DNA of 64,000 bases from Gentiana macrophylla (GCA_026214975.1 CM047815.1:64363852-64427851); one strand, 5' to 3'; shown: positions 35,602 through 48,761, counted from the stretch's first letter. Numbers and translations: made by a program. Notes: a model not told the origin generated them from the letters alone.

Positions 35602-38600
35602 TCTTAACTAATATATACAAAGACAAGGGGGGAGGATTTTGGGGCTGACACGTGTCACGCTCTCATTGGTCCGGCTTTTCTTTTTTTTTTTCCTTCATTT
35701 ATGGTACAGTTTAAGCTACATGATTTTTTTTTACCTAATAAAATTAGAATTCTTTAATATCTTTAATAAGTAGAATGGATACCCACTTTCAACAACTCTT
35801 CCGGCTTCCTAGGGTTGAATACCCATTTTTCTTCTGCTTCAGTACAAAATCCACCCATTCAACAGCCGATTTCAGGGGTTACAGGTCGAAGGCTTCACGT
35901 TTTGGTGGTTAGAGTCCAAGTTCCTGGATGGTTTTCAGATTAAAGGTGAAGGTTCGAGATTAAAGGTGTTATCTCTTGATTCGATTTCAAATCAAAATCG
36001 TCTCTGTTCTTTTGCAAACGAACCTTGTGTTATGGAGGGCATTAAACATGATGAATTGAAGCGGATTTGCAGCTCTGAATATGCCATGATTTTTCCCTTC
36101 TCGTACAGGCTCTAAATCGAAGAATCAAGTCTTCGATTCGCACCTCATTCTGGGAAGTTTTCAGTTCCTTTTTATCCCGTGTTAATATCGTTTTATTAAA
36201 TTTATATGTTTTTTTTTTGCCTGATTTTGTTCCAAAATTGTTTATGGAAGGTTCGATTGTGTAAAGATGCAATCTTTACACGATTTAATCTTTGCTTGAA
36301 TCACTTCAACGTATGAGTTCACACGAAAATGATTTGAACATTTATTTTGAAGGATTCTAAATAAAGGTGATTTAGTTTCTTGTTAATTTCACTTCTATCA
36401 TTTATTACTGATATAGAATCGGCCTCAGCCCTGATTTTGTGCTAAAATGGTCTATGAAAGGTTCAGCCAAAGATCTAGGGGATTTCAGTGATCTTTCAAA
36501 GGCTTAAAGACTGGGCCTTTATTGCGAATCGCTGCAGTTTCGATCTCTTGGCAACGTAGTAAACTCTGTGAAAGTCTCCTGCATATCCCAGCAATCAAAG
36601 GTCGTATCTTTCTTTTCATTTATGTTAATATCTTATGATATTTTATTGATACGAATGTGATATTTACCTTGACTTGACGTTTTGGTTGTGATTTGCAGAA
36701 ATATGAACCAGAAACACGTGTTTCACGTGGTGGCTGGCTTCATAGCCGTTGAAGATCGTACTATTAAATTTTTAGTGTTGCTCTTCTTCCTTCTAGATTT
36801 TATGCTCAATTTCACTTTCATTAGGTATTTTACTCATATTCATTCTCTCATACTGTTTCTTAAGGAATACAAACAAAAAGTTGGTCTGAATACGAAGCAG
36901 AAGCAGGAGAAGCGACTCAAATGGAAGGAAGTTGAAATTTTGTTGTTGTTTTTTTCCTTTCAAACATTAGTTAGACAGGGAATTTTTTTTTAAAAGCCTA
37001 GAGAGGGATTTTCAAAGCCTAGAAAATATCATAATTGATTGATTATTTAATGTTTAGTTTTTGTTGCATCTTTTAGAGAGTTGGGGATAATGGCATAGAA
37101 CGGTGTGGTGAGAAATCTAGCCGTTTTCTTTGCCTGGTGAGTTTGCACGTGTGTTGATCTATTGTGTGGTTTTTATTCTATTTCTTTTTTTTTCCAATCT
37201 ATGAGAAATTCGGTGTATGTTATGGATATAGATCGTGGAAAGAAAGGACTTATTGTTCTTTGGTATGAATTGCTCCTTGATGTTGATCAATCTCCTTTTT
37301 TACTCTCGAGGCTTCTTGATTTTCATTCTACTTTTTGTGCCGCAAACAATCCATGACTCTAGAGAGTCGAAATTTTAGCACTTTCCGAAGATTTGGATGA
37401 TATTTCGTTGATCTAACTCTTTAGAAGAAATGCACTTACACAATTATACTTTGTTTCACATTAATTATAACTATTTATGGACTCAATAGGTAGCGATTCT
37501 AATTAAGAAAATATTTGTATGTCGTTCAAACTAGAAAAGCATAATATTTTATTTTTTTGGATGGGAGAATCGCAAACTATGCTTCTTATTTTTATGCTTT
37601 AGTATTAAATTGTTTCATATCGTGGCTTTTAACGCAGTGGTCAAATGAGAGTCAACAATTCATGAAGCACCCTCAAAGCATGAACAACAACCGAAAGTAC
37701 AAGCAAAAAAGGTCGATACTTTTGACAATCAAGTTGGAAACTGGAGTGAAATCATTTTTATTTGTACATTTTTTCCTTGTTGGTCATCTTTTGCTTTTAA
37801 CTCATTTGTCATGAGGAGGAGTCGATCAATTTTGAATCACCATCAACAAGAAACGATGACGGTAAAAGCATTTGAAATTAGATAACACAACCGATAGAAA
37901 GCACACCATCTATGGTTGAAGAAATAGGAGAATCACACTGTGTTTTCTTTGGAACTCTTTGTTTCTTTTATACGCTCTTTGATCACTTATTATCTTAGGG
38001 AATTTATGAAAGTCGATAACAAACTTACCCACATTGGTTTTTTCATGTATCTTAATAGAGGTCAATCAGAGGAAGCCAAGCTATTTGCCTCCTCCATACA
38101 TGGCTTTTTAATTCTGCATTTATATGGCTTCCTAGCATTTATGTTCCAACTCTGCATATTTAATTATACATACATATACCCCTTTAGTTTGATGTTTCCT
38201 TGTTTAATATATTTATGGTAAATGCTTTGTTTGATATTAGGAATGAAAACAAAATCCTTTCTTCCTCTTTCCCACATATCCTTCTCTTTCTCTTTCCCAC
38301 TTCATGGAAGTTTACTTGCTCCTTGGCACTTTCGTTTTTGTTTCACCACGGATTTGCTTTCAAACAACGTAGTCTATCACGAGGGCTTGATTATACTGAT
38401 TCGCAATAAAAGTGATGTTATTTTGGTTAATATCGTATATTATTGATTATTATTCTGATTTTGATCAGATTATCTATCCGATTTCTTGTCTATTGTGTCA
38501 ATTGAAGGTTTGGGTATGAAATGCTTGACCTTTAGAGATGGATGCTGATACGAGCGTTTAAGGCTCTGATTCAAACCGATACGCAGTCAATCTGAATAAA

Positions 38601-40141
38601 GGTGAATCCTTTCCTTTATTATATCGTATATCTGATATTATTACTGATTTGAACTTTGATCTCTGCCCTGATTTTGTACCAATCTTGTGTTGATTTAAGG
38701 TTGACAGTCCCGATGCCTAAAGGTTGAACCTTTACCATAGTTAATGGCCAGATTCATGATGCAATTGATGTTCGCTTTAATCATCTAATTGATTTGCTGG
38801 TTTAGGTAATTCTGAGCCCTCTTTAATTGGTTGATTAAGTGTTCCTGTCCCGCAGTCTGATTATGATTCAACTGTATCTCTATGGTTGAAACATAATTCT
38901 GAACCAAAATGATGATATAACCCTTGTGTGTTTGGCTGAATATTTTTGGGTTATCTGATTGGTCTTGATTTCTCCCTCCCTTGGTCTATTTGAACTATAT
39001 TTAGAGGAATCAATTGGTTTAACAGTCATTGGATTTAGGGTTTAGAGTTTACTTCCATTGAATGTCTTATTTATCGTATAGTATTAGTATAGTGTTTTTT
39101 TAGGAATAGTAGTCGTATAGTAGGTAGATAGTTACTCATTATAGTAGTAGTTCATAGTTCATATAAATTGTTGATGTTTGGTAGTACAAGTTTTCTGGCT
39201 GTCGTTTCCCCTTATTTGTTTTTTGGGCCTTCTATTTAGTTCTATTTGCATTATGGTTCCTTTTCTTCTGTGCTTTTCCTCCTCCGTCCTTTCTTCTTGA
39301 ACTTGCAGTGGTACTGCCAAACGACGCCGTACGCCTCTGAAACGACGTCGTCCTCCCACTGATACCAGATCATCACATAGGCTTGGTACGTGGCTGTCCA
39401 TAATCATTGTAGTAGACTTTCCACTTGCCGGTGTACCGGCTACGTGTTCTGATGTTGCTTCTCCGTGTATCGTTTTCTGATCTCCATGCGATGAGGTGGA
39501 GTTCGATCACTTTCTATTGACTATTGTTGCCTTTTTTTTGTCCTCTTCCCCATGTTCCTCCGTATTTTCTAATATCATCTTCCTTTCTCGTGAGCCATAG
39601 ATGAACGGAAGCTCTTCAAACCAGCCAAAAAAAATGAGAAATTAGAGATGGAGACGCTTGCTGTTGGTCGGAGAGACAATGAATTTGTCGTGCCACTGAG
39701 ATTTTGCTCAAGTATCTTATTTGCTGTTGGATTTTTTTTCGGTGTTAAAGATTTCTGGAATAAAATAAATGGGTGCTAGAGGTATTAGATCTGTGGAAAA
39801 ATGAGCTACCAGAGGAGCAAAGGAATTCACGAGTCCTGTAAAGACTGGCCTTCTTTCAGTTGACATAGTAAATGGCTTCATAAACGGTGGCCTCTGGTTG
39901 TACTATGTTATCCACGTTCCAATGCTGCCTATTTTATAACCCAAGAACAACTTAATCATTGTATGAAATCCATGTATGGTATGTCTTGCCACCTTTCTAC
40001 TGCAACAAAAATGCATGTACTACTTTAAATAACTAATACTTTTCACATGTTACCACAAATGATGAAATTGCATAGTGGACACAGTATAAAGACAATCCTG
40101 GAATGGGCATCGACCGTGCCTTGCACGGTCTCTGCCACTAG
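35602..40141 (+). mobile_element. Non-autonomous Helitron
   Basis: The 5' end reads A|TCTTAACTAATATATAC followed by AAGGGGGGAGGATTTTGGGG and CACGTGTCACGC, a layout common at plant Helitron starts. The 3' end has the hairpin GACCGTGC-CTT-GCACGGTC (40112-40130), seven bases, then CTAG|T (40138-40141). Insertion is between A (35601) and T (40142), as Helitrons require. About 4.5 kb with no Rep/helicase frame. Short open frames (36682-36993, 37162-37356, 37557-37814, 37940-38221) are AT-rich and unrecognised. A degenerate CTGATTTTGT block recurs near 36223, 36432 and 38668. Captured gene fragments could not be recognised by eye. Confidence 0.8.
40112..40141 (+). terminator. Helitron 3' hairpin and CTAG end
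   Basis: Perfect 8-bp stem with a 3-nt loop, then TCTGCCA and CTAG. This is the replication terminator signal of Helitrons. Confidence 0.85.
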
Positions 40142-40571
40142 TATTTATATATATGCCCTTATATATAATAATAAATCTAATTATTATGTTAAATGTTGAA
40201 TTTTTCATTGATTTTATATATTTTTTATTTTGTCTGTCAAATACATATTTTTAAAACTATTGCTTATACAATAAAATATTATCCGCAACTTCAATAAAAA
40301 AATCATATAATAGTCCGAAATAACACTTATTATTATTATTATTATTATTATTATAATTTAAATTGTTTTTAATTAAGTTTCAAAACCTATTACACTCGAT
40401 AACCTCGATGCAAAACTCGAGCTCGGCTTGAGTTCTTAAAATTTCCATAAATCTCAGCTCGATTCAAGCTCGAAACACTCATGCTTGAACTCTAACTCGG
40501 AATTTTCTTAATTGCTCGAATCCTTTAAAGCAACATTCGGTTTGATTTGGCTTGAACTCTAACTCGGAGGG

Positions 40572-40602
<31 letters not shown>

Positions 40603-40984
40603 CTGCGAAAACAAAACAAAGGGAAAACGGCGAAAGATTTTAGGCAACGTGCGGCCCGTGTGAGAGAGTACATACAATCTACATAGAAATCGAATAAAGA
40701 GTAAAGAGAGTTGCTTATTATTAAGCTGAAAGATCAAGTGAAACTAATGATCCACTTGTTCTGGAAAGAAGCCTTGACAGAAGGCCACAGATTCATAACA
40801 TAATGTGTGAATATGCAGGCAGCATAATCAAGTTAACTTCCACCACCTACTACTCCTTTATTATATCATAAAGAAACAAATGAAATTAAACAAAAGAAAG
40901 AGGACGTCTGTACAACACAGGGAGAGAAGACAAGGCACAAAGGGTTAAACAAACTTCAGCTCATTGACATGACGGTAAGCGGCT
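40142..40984. other. Intergenic: microsatellites, hAT-like motifs, RING gene 3' flank
   Basis: Contains (TTA)n at about 40328-40352, CTCGAGCTCGGCTTGAG-type motifs at 40415-40480 that often mark hAT subterminal regions, and a run of about 35 T at 40567-40601. The segment from about 40850 to 40984 probably includes the 3' UTR of the minus-strand RING gene. No other gene seen. Confidence 0.5.
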
Positions 40985-43698
40985 TTATTTACGACCCAAC
41001 CTCGTCAAATGCTGTTGATGCTTGGCCGCAGCAGCTTTATCAGCTGCTTCGCGCTTCATAGCGCGTTTCGCCCTCCTGCCAACGTTTGCTTGTGAACCTT
41101 CCCCTCCTCCCCCTCCCCCTCCCCCTCCCCCTCCTCCTTGTGATACAGCTTCTTTCTTTACGAAGGATTGACGAGACGGGCCAGCACCTCCACCACCACC
41201 CGAGCCTTGGATGTTGTTGGGGTGGTGAACAGGCCTTGCTTCTTGTCTCCCTGCCCTAACATATCCGTTGTCTCCCCATCTCCTATTACCTATTCTTAGA
41301 CTTGATGAGTTACCAAAGTAGACTTCATCATCTAACTCGTCTTCTTCATCCATATACTGGTACTGGTACTGGTATTCCATCATTTCCATGTCCTCGTTCA
41401 CCTCAACACTTTCCTCAATATTTCTCAACGGCATAAACCAAGAAGCTCTCAGAAGAAGGCAGACACTCTCCTCAAACATATAATCATGGATGCTATTCAC
41501 ACAAAAAAATCAAAAAGTCAAATAACTAAAGATCACACTAATTCTATAAAAATCCCAAAACACTAGGATCCATTTACAGCTGCAAGGTACGCTTTGAACC
41601 CTTAAAAACTGACTAATACTACTACAACTGAACTGGATAAAAGTATTTATCTTATACTACTGCTTGAAATAATGATAAGAGCGCAGCCGAAGCTTTACTA
41701 ACCTGCCATCAAGTGAGCGGTGGACATTAAGAAACTCAAATGGGTTTTTACATTGTGGACACTTTGGATCTTTCTTGCAAGAGGCCCACCGTAGGATGCA
41801 AGTCACACTGACAATCACAACAGAGTGTCACACTTCTTACCTTAACATGACAAATAAAGCCTATGAAACCAATCAAAATTCAAAGGATATCGGCACCTCG
41901 TGCATGTCAGCAACTTTAAATAATGATAACTCGGCATAACAAGTAAGCAAGCAAAACTTGAACACACAGAATATAGTAGAATTAGAAATACATAGGCAGA
42001 ACTTGAAGAAACATCAACTGGCACACACAACTGAACACATTTCAACACTAACTCCTACAACCTCTCTTGTATCAGCTACTGTGTCAGTGAAATTAAATAA
42101 TACACTTCACTCCGCTCAAACAACAACTCTAACCATTGTTCCTCTACTATTAATCTGCAATTTCAAAAGCTAATTTATTGTGATACACACCTAAAATAAA
42201 TACTACCACAGCTCATCACATCAGGACACAGCCACCAAAAGGAAAAAGGGGGAGGGGGGGAGAAAAGAAGCAGTTCACTCAAATGACAACTGATCATTGC
42301 TTGTCTACTGCGGCAACTTAATTATGATAAAAACCTAAAACAAAAACTACCAAAACACCAGGTCACCAAATGTCAGAGCAGGCACTATGTTGCCAGAAAA
42401 AATTGATTAAAAATGATAAATAAGAATAACTCATAACACATCACGTAGAATGACAAAATAATGCAAGGAACAATAACATTTACTCAAAAGAATTCAAAAA
42501 GATGTCAATAAAACCAAATTAAATAGATATGAAAAAAGACAAACCAGTAAGCATGCTCGCAACCTTTTACAAGAGCAGTTTCCTCAAGAATGATCTTATT
42601 CAAGCAAATCACACAATCACCATAATGGTTTACAGAGTCAACATCATCAATGTTGACGCAACTACTCTCTCTTCCTACCACTACCATCTTCCCCTCTGTT
42701 TCTTGGGAAGGGCTGCTCTTCTCCTCTACCACCTCACACTGAAATCAACAAATCCAGTTACATCAATCTATTACAATAGCAACTAAAACAAAGAACAAAC
42801 TTCCATAAGCTATTATAGATAAATTACATTTCATGGACAAAAAATACAATCATAACAGTAGACCAAAATTACTATAAGCTAAAGAAAAGATGAGAAAATT
42901 GATAAAAGAAAACATTTTTCATGAGGATAAAAAAAAAACACTTTACTTTTCTCTCAGTCCTTTTCTCAGAAAGATCAAGACAAGGTGAAAAGAAAGATCA
43001 AACTTCCATAAACTTGTATTATAGATAAATTACATTTCATGGACTAAAAATCCAATCATAACAGGAAACCAAAATTACTATAAGCTAAAGAAAAGATCAG
43101 AAAATTGATAAAAGAAAGCATTTTTCATGAGAAAAGACACACACACACACACACAAAAACCACTTTACTTTTCTCATACTCCTTTTCTCAGAGGGTTAGA
43201 GATGAGAGTAAAAAGGTGGAAAACAATGTGTTTTTGAAAGGGGGAAAAAAAAAAAAAAAAAAAAAAAGAGAAAATAATTATTTCTACGAAGTCTTTTCTA
43301 GTAGCCCAAAATATACACAAAAATCAAAGATAATAGAAAAGAAAATGTAAAAATTAAGAAGAACAAAAGGGGGAAAACCGGAAAATGATTACAGACAGAT
43401 CAACTAAAAATAAAAGCACAAAAGTAGCAGCTACTAGTATATAATCTCCTCCGTTTTTTACCAACAAATTTTGCATCGACCCGAGACGAAGATACATATA
43501 ATAAGCACAAGAAAGGCATAAAAATACGAAAATCCAAATCGGGTGAAACACGAATCGAGAATCGGAGTTCGTGGAAGTTGTATCTGTTTAGATCAAATTG
43601 GAAAAACAAACATCTAAAATTCGGGAAAAATGGCAGAAAAACAAATTAAAAAACTTTACCTGTTCTAGTAGGGATGCAGGAAGCTTCTGACCATCCAT
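40985..43698 (-). CDS. RING-HC (C3HC4) finger protein, probable E3 ubiquitin ligase, 4 exons
   Basis: Exons on the minus strand: 43698-43660, 42738-42545, 41807-41703 and 41492-40985 (39, 194, 105 and 508 nt; 281 codons plus stop). All junctions are GT..AG and phases agree. The RING is split by intron 2. Its ligands are C55, C58, C73, H75, C78, C81, C94 and C97, in CVICL, GCEH, CVTC and CPQC contexts, so it should bind two zinc ions and recruit an E2 enzyme. After the RING come SIHDYMFEESVCLLLRASWF, an acidic region (DEEDELDD) with QYQYQYM, a 12-residue glycine run, and a basic C-terminus (RRAKRAMKREAADKAAAAK) that could be nuclear. The start MDGQKLPASLLEQ is the only ATG in frame before the first donor. 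Substrates unknown. Plant RING/U-box superfamily; exact orthologue not assigned. Confidence 0.9.
42799..43199. repeat. Tandem duplication of about 200 bp in RING gene intron 1
   Basis: The unit at 42799-43000 is repeated at 43001-43199. Both begin AACTTCCATAA and run through TTACATTTCATGGAC and ATTGATAAAAGAAA to CCTTTTCTCAGA. The second copy carries an (AC)n expansion at 43137-43154. A run of about 27 A follows at 43241-43267. Confidence 0.88.
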
Positions 43699-44332
43699 AA
43701 ATCTAAAACAGCAGAAATAAAAATAAATATGCAACAGGAAAGAAAAGAGAAAGAAAGAAATAAATGAATTAGGTTCTCTAATGAGAAATGAATTACTAGT
43801 TAAAAGGGAAAATAGAAAAGGTAAAAGAATATTCGTGTTTGACAAGGAAGGAAGAGGAGAGCTGGAGAGGAGGAAGACACAGTCACAAAGAGAAAGTGAA
43901 AAGCACGAAAGCCCCAAGCAAGTAACACAAGTATGGTATGGTGGAGGAGAAGATAATAGGGGGAAACTCGGCGGAATATGCCGACCAAGAGACTTATTCC
44001 GGGGGATATGCTCGAGAAATAGCAATGTTAAAAATGAACACATGTTACCCCTCAAAAAAAAAAAAAAAAAAAAAAAATGAACACATGTTTCCTCAAAAAA
44101 AAAAAAAAAAAAAAAAATACACGTCTACCTTCAATAAATATAACATCATTTTATATTGTTTTTTTCTTCTTCCTCTTGGAAAACGAAAGCTTTTTATTCG
44201 AGCCGGATAAGCACGGTTAAAGACAGAACAAACCGGAATTACCAGAAAAACTATTGTCAGGTAATTGGATCCGGATCCGAAATACGTAGAAATGGTGAAG
44301 AAGAACAGAAGAATTTGGGATGAAGAAGAGAG
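43699..44332. other. RING gene 5' flank with duplicated poly(A) segment
   Basis: Upstream region and 5' UTR of the minus-strand RING gene. C/T-rich on the coding strand, which produces long spurious open frames. At 44033-44117 the segment TGAACACATGTT, a few bases, CTC, then a run of about 22 A occurs twice in tandem. No separate gene seen. Confidence 0.5.
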
Positions 44333-44447
44333 ATTTTTTTTGGGACGGATACGAAAGAAACACACGCACACACACTTTTGTCCCTATTGGGACTCAAACC
44401 CGAAATCTCCGGGTTAACAATCTCATTGATTACCACTGGGCTAATGC
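44333..44447 (-). mobile_element. tRNA-derived SINE
   Basis: On the minus strand it starts GGCATTAGCCCAGTGG (box A: TAGCCCAGTGG), with box B GGGTTTGAGTCCC about 45 bp downstream, then a short body with (GT)n and a tail of about eight A (44340-44333). Layout and size fit a plant tRNA-related SINE. No clear target duplication. Confidence 0.65.
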
Positions 44448-44517
44448 CTTAATGGCAAGGTGAGAGAATTTTATTAAGCAAGAAGATCAAATAACATCTC
44501 AATAGCTGAGCCACTAC

Positions 44518-44602
44518 TGTTGAAATAGTGTCCTAAACTCAATCGAGTTGGACCGGATTCGACCGGGTCGGGTCATTTACAGTCTATTTAGTTCATGTAA
44601 TC

Positions 44603-44654
<52 letters not shown>

Positions 44655-46164
44655 AATCACTTTTGTTTATTATATATTCTCATTATTGGGTTGGGTTACA
44701 TATCTTATCATATACTCACATACCGTATCTCGATCACTATTTTAGTGCATATTGTTTGAGTCTTATTATTGTATAAAATATTTGTTTATTATATAAAATT
44801 GTTAAAACTAGGTGTGACTTAATTGTCTGGCTTATATAATAATGATCGATATTATTTATATAAATTGCGGTGAAGTATGGATCGATAATATGTATATGAA
44901 CCCATTTCTTCTGTTATTTATATATAAACCAATTTGTGATTGTATATATAGTAACGTCCTTAGTATTAAACTGTGATAGAGAAACCATGATAATGATTAT
45001 GGTTGATAAGATCTCAAATCACTTTGATAAGTTTGATACTTAAATGTCTCTAGTCATATTTACTATTAAATAGGACATTAATGGTACGATTAAACTAGCA
45101 CGTATTGGATGTCTTCTATCTTATTGAAGATAGTGATAGATCTCGTCTATCGAAGTGTAGAGACACGTGGACTGTACGTGGATGTGTATTGGAATTGCGT
45201 ACGTTAGACTGACCCACTTACATTAAGTGTCGCAGTATGTGGCAGTTGTGTAATTATCCTGAGACCGGAGTCATCATGGCATCGCGGTGTGGATTGTCAT
45301 GTTTTGACACTATTGAGGTTTCCCCTATTCACATGGTGATCATGTGGTAGTGCTCGGGTATGATATTGAAGCATACGTATGATACATGTTGTTCATCCGG
45401 AAATCGCGTATCCTAATAGTACGAGTAAATATCAGAAAGGGCTTTATTATAAGGAATGTCTATCTCTCGTGAATCTTTGCAAAGTGGGAGTAATTGAGTT
45501 ATTTCGAGAGAGCATGATATCTAGATTATAAGATACGATCGTTAATGTATTGACACTCGAGATACGATTGTATGGATATTATAACAGCAATATGATTCTA
45601 TTTACAAGGTAAATGTTTCACATTAAAGGTAGCAGTCATCGTTTTTTACTCTTCCGATGATTGGGGATCATGACGTGTTGCTAGACACTATTCATGATCG
45701 TTAGGAGTGAATGGTGTTTTGGTAAATGCAGTTTATGCCCACGACCAACATATTCGGAAGCCTATCGGGTCACACACATAAGAACATCGAGCCGGATTAA
45801 AATGTGGTTATAGTGATAACCAAATAAGGAAAGTTTTATCTCGACTATGAAGTGTTATATTGATAAATTAATATGGTGATATTTATTTATTATGAATATA
45901 TTAAATACAAAATAATATATCAAAAAACAGCTATTTGATTTCAATATTGAACATTGGAAATCTACACTATAAATAGATGACATGGAGACCTACATTTAAT
46001 GTTAGATATTTTTCCATAAATAAATATTTTATTATCGTTTGCATACGAGCTGTCGTACGAATTAATGTTATCGCAAGATAACACGCATCAATTTATGAAG
46101 AGTTTTATGCATTTTCGAATGCAGACTCTTTTTCAGATTCATGTTTTCGAACTGATGCACCTCT
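44518..46164 (+). repeat. Family C-like LTR, left part, split by LINE
   Basis: Starts TGTTGAAATAGTGTCC and parallels the reverse complement of 30884-29800, including GTCCTTAGTATTAAACTGTG, up to about 45960. TATAAATA at 45968-45975 is its promoter. Beyond this it diverges from the 24463-30884 copy, so it is a different subfamily. It is interrupted at 46165 by a LINE; the sequence from 48773 may be its continuation. Its far end was not identified, so whether it is a solo LTR is unknown. Confidence 0.6.
44603..44653. repeat. (ATT)n microsatellite
   Basis: About 16 perfect ATT units inside the family C-like LTR. The related copy near 30800 lacks it. Confidence 0.95.
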
Positions 46165-48715
46165 TTAATAACTCTTATCCCCAAAACTGCAGATCCAACC
46201 TCTTTAAGTAATTTTGCAGAATTTAGACCCATCTCTCTAAGTACTTTTGTTAACAAGGTCCTAACTAAAATCTTAAGCTCCAGATTGAGTAGTGTTCTGC
46301 CTAACTTGATATCTAAAGAACAATCAGCTTCTTTAAAAGGGAAAGACATTACTGATAATGTCCTTATGGTGAAGGAGATGGCTCAGTTTCTACATAAAAA
46401 GACAAGAGGGCATAACATCATATTTAAGTTTGATGTTATGAAAGCTTTTGACAGAGTCTCCTGGGACTTCTTAGAAAATTTGCTTGAGAAGTTTGGCTTT
46501 TTTGGGGATTTTATAAGGTTGGTAATTAATAACTTAAGGGGCATTTGGTTTTCTCTGCTAATAAATGGCAGTCCCGCAGGCTATTTTCAGTCTTCAAGGG
46601 GCATTAAACAAGGGGATCCTTTATCCCCATACATCTTCATTCTTGTAAACAGAATCTCTCTCAAGGGGTCTCAAGAGTTTATACATTCCGGGTAAAGATA
46701 CTTTTTCTACTCCTAGGGATTTTCCAACTGTCACACACTCATTATACACTGATGATTTGATAGTGTTTTCTAATGGAGGGAAATCCACGTTAGATAAGCT
46801 GATGCAATTTTTATCAATTTACGAGCAAGCCACTGGGCAAAAAAATCAATAGGCAGAAGAGCTCTTTTGTCATTGGTAAGAAAGAAACTGCAAAAACTAC
46901 CAGTCAAGTGATCGCCACTACTCAAATGAGGCACTCTACCTTACCATTTACATATCTAGGCTGCCCTATTTTTGTGGGTAGAGCTAAGGCTTCCTATTTT
47001 CAGCCCCTCATTCAAAAATTTGAGAAAAAATTGCAAGGTTGGTATTCTAAAATGTTATCACCAGGGGGCAGGATCATATTGATCAAGCGTGTGCTGTCAT
47101 CAATTCCAGTTAATCTTATGGCTGCTATGCACGTTCCTGTAGCAGTTAGACATAAGTTGGAAGCCATTATGTCTCAATTTTTGTGGAATGATTCTTTAGA
47201 GAAGAGGAAGAGAACATGGCGTAAATGGGGTGATCTATGTTTTCATGTGTCTGAAAATGGATTGGGATTTAGAAGTCTGAAGAGTATACAAGAAAGCTTT
47301 TCTTGTAAAATATGGTGGAAGCTCAAAACTGGGCAAGGATTGTGGGCATCCAATCTTATGAACAGTAATTTTCCTCTGTACAAATTGCATGCCTGGAAAT
47401 TGCTATCTACATCTCAGGAGATTATGGATGAATTTTCAAGATATAAAGGAGGATCTTTTAAGAAATGGATTTGGACTCCTACTGCTTCTGGAAAGTTCAC
47501 TGTCTCTTCAGCATATCAGTTAATCAGAAAAAAAGAAGCCTACACGGTATGAATTAGGAGAAATATGGAAACCTATATCCCTATCAAGATCTCCTTCTTT
47601 ATATGGAGGTTATACAACAACCTGCTCCCCTTTCCTCCACAGCTTCAAAAGTTGAATATTCACAGGCCTTTCAAGTGTGTATGTTGTGATTCTGGTGAAT
47701 CTGCCCTTCATACTTTCTGGAAATGTCAATTGGCTCAACAGGTTTGGTCTCATTTTCAGACTATTTTGCAATTTACACCGCAACGGCACAACTGGAAATG
47801 TTTTATGGAATCTTGGTTTCAAAACCCGGTTGGGGGTTCCTTTGGCAAAGTGCTACAAGCTTTATTCATATTCATTTTGTGGGAACTATGGAAAAGTAGG
47901 AATTCAGTTATGTATGGTGATTCTAGCGCCTCAGCTCAGCAATGCATCCAGGCTAATAAAACTCAGATTCAGTTTGCATCACAAGTTATGAAGTTATCTC
48001 AGAATTCAGCAGCTGATCGTATTTTGGTTGAAAGTGGCTTGATCCAGAAGTTGGTTCCTCATCCTTTGAAGAAAATTCAGCTTGTGCTTTGGAAATTTCC
48101 AATGGAGAGGCAATTAAACTGTGATGGCTCCTCGTTAGGCAACCCTGGCTTTGCAGTTGGTGGTTTTGTGGTCAGGAATTATGCAGGGAAGGTTTTGCAA
48201 GCTGGCTATGTAGCTTATGCCATTTGCACCAATATGGAAGCTAAAATTAGAGCAATGAAAGATGGTCTTGAACGTTGCCCCTGTAAATCTTCTCACTCTT
48301 TACATGTGGAAGCTGACTCCCAATTGTTGGTAAACATGATTCTTGGATCTACTGCAGTTCCATGGAGATACCTGGATGATATCAATGATTTGCGTTCATT
48401 AATTGCTTCATATCATGTCCAAGTTTCACATGTGCATAGAGAGGGCAATGCGGTTGCAGATTACTTAGCAAAAATGGGGAGTACTTCTCAGACATCTAAG
48501 GATTTGGATTGTTCCACATTGTCTGGCATTCTTGGTCTTTTAGTCTTGAGAGATAATCTGCAATTGCCTGCTTTGCGTGTTACTTGAGGAGATTCAACAT
48601 TTGACTGCTTTTCAATCCTGGAAGCACTCTTCATTCTTATAAAGAGTGCAAACAGTATTTGGGGGAACATGTTGGTTATTGGGCCTAGATTGCAATGGTT
48701 TATTGCTTGGTTTTC

Positions 48716-48759
<44 letters not shown>

Positions 48760-48761
48760 CC
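46165..48761 (+). mobile_element. 5'-truncated LINE with 11-bp target duplication
   Basis: GATGCACCTCT occurs at 46154-46164 and again at 48762-48772, exactly flanking RT-bearing sequence that ends in a (TA)n stretch (48724-48755). 5' truncation with a simple-repeat tail and a target duplication is the normal outcome of target-primed reverse transcription. ORF1 and the endonuclease are missing. Confidence 0.88.
46168..48587 (+). pseudogene. LINE ORF2 relic: reverse transcriptase, zf-RVT, RNase H
   Basis: The frame opens inside the RT (ITLIPKTADPTSLSNF, FRPISLS), then KAFDRVSWDFL and GIKQGDPLSPYIF. A frameshift follows near 46650; the catalytic box appears as YTDDLIVF instead of the usual F/YADD. 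After more shifts, 46908-47552 holds the RT C-terminal region (PFTYLGCP, LSSIPVNLMAA). A single in-frame stop at 47550-47552 separates it from 47565-48587, which carries the zinc-binding RT domain (CVCC, then HTFWKC) and a plant-LINE RNase H (LNCDGSS, NMEAKIRAM, VEADSQLLV, HREGNAVAD). It cannot be functional because of stops, frameshifts and truncation. The long intact C-terminal frame suggests a moderately young insertion. Confidence 0.92.

Noticed and set aside
36682..36993. Frames inside the Helitron as captured genes
   Set aside because: AT-driven hydrophobic composition and no recognisable domain. They cannot be supported without a search.
43588..44055. 155-codon minus-strand frame rich in L, S, F and P
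   Set aside because: It spans the C/T-rich 5' flank, the first exon and the first intron of the RING gene in a different frame. Low complexity, no domain.
46068..46349. 93-codon minus-strand frame
   Set aside because: Antisense shadow of the LINE reverse-transcriptase frame.
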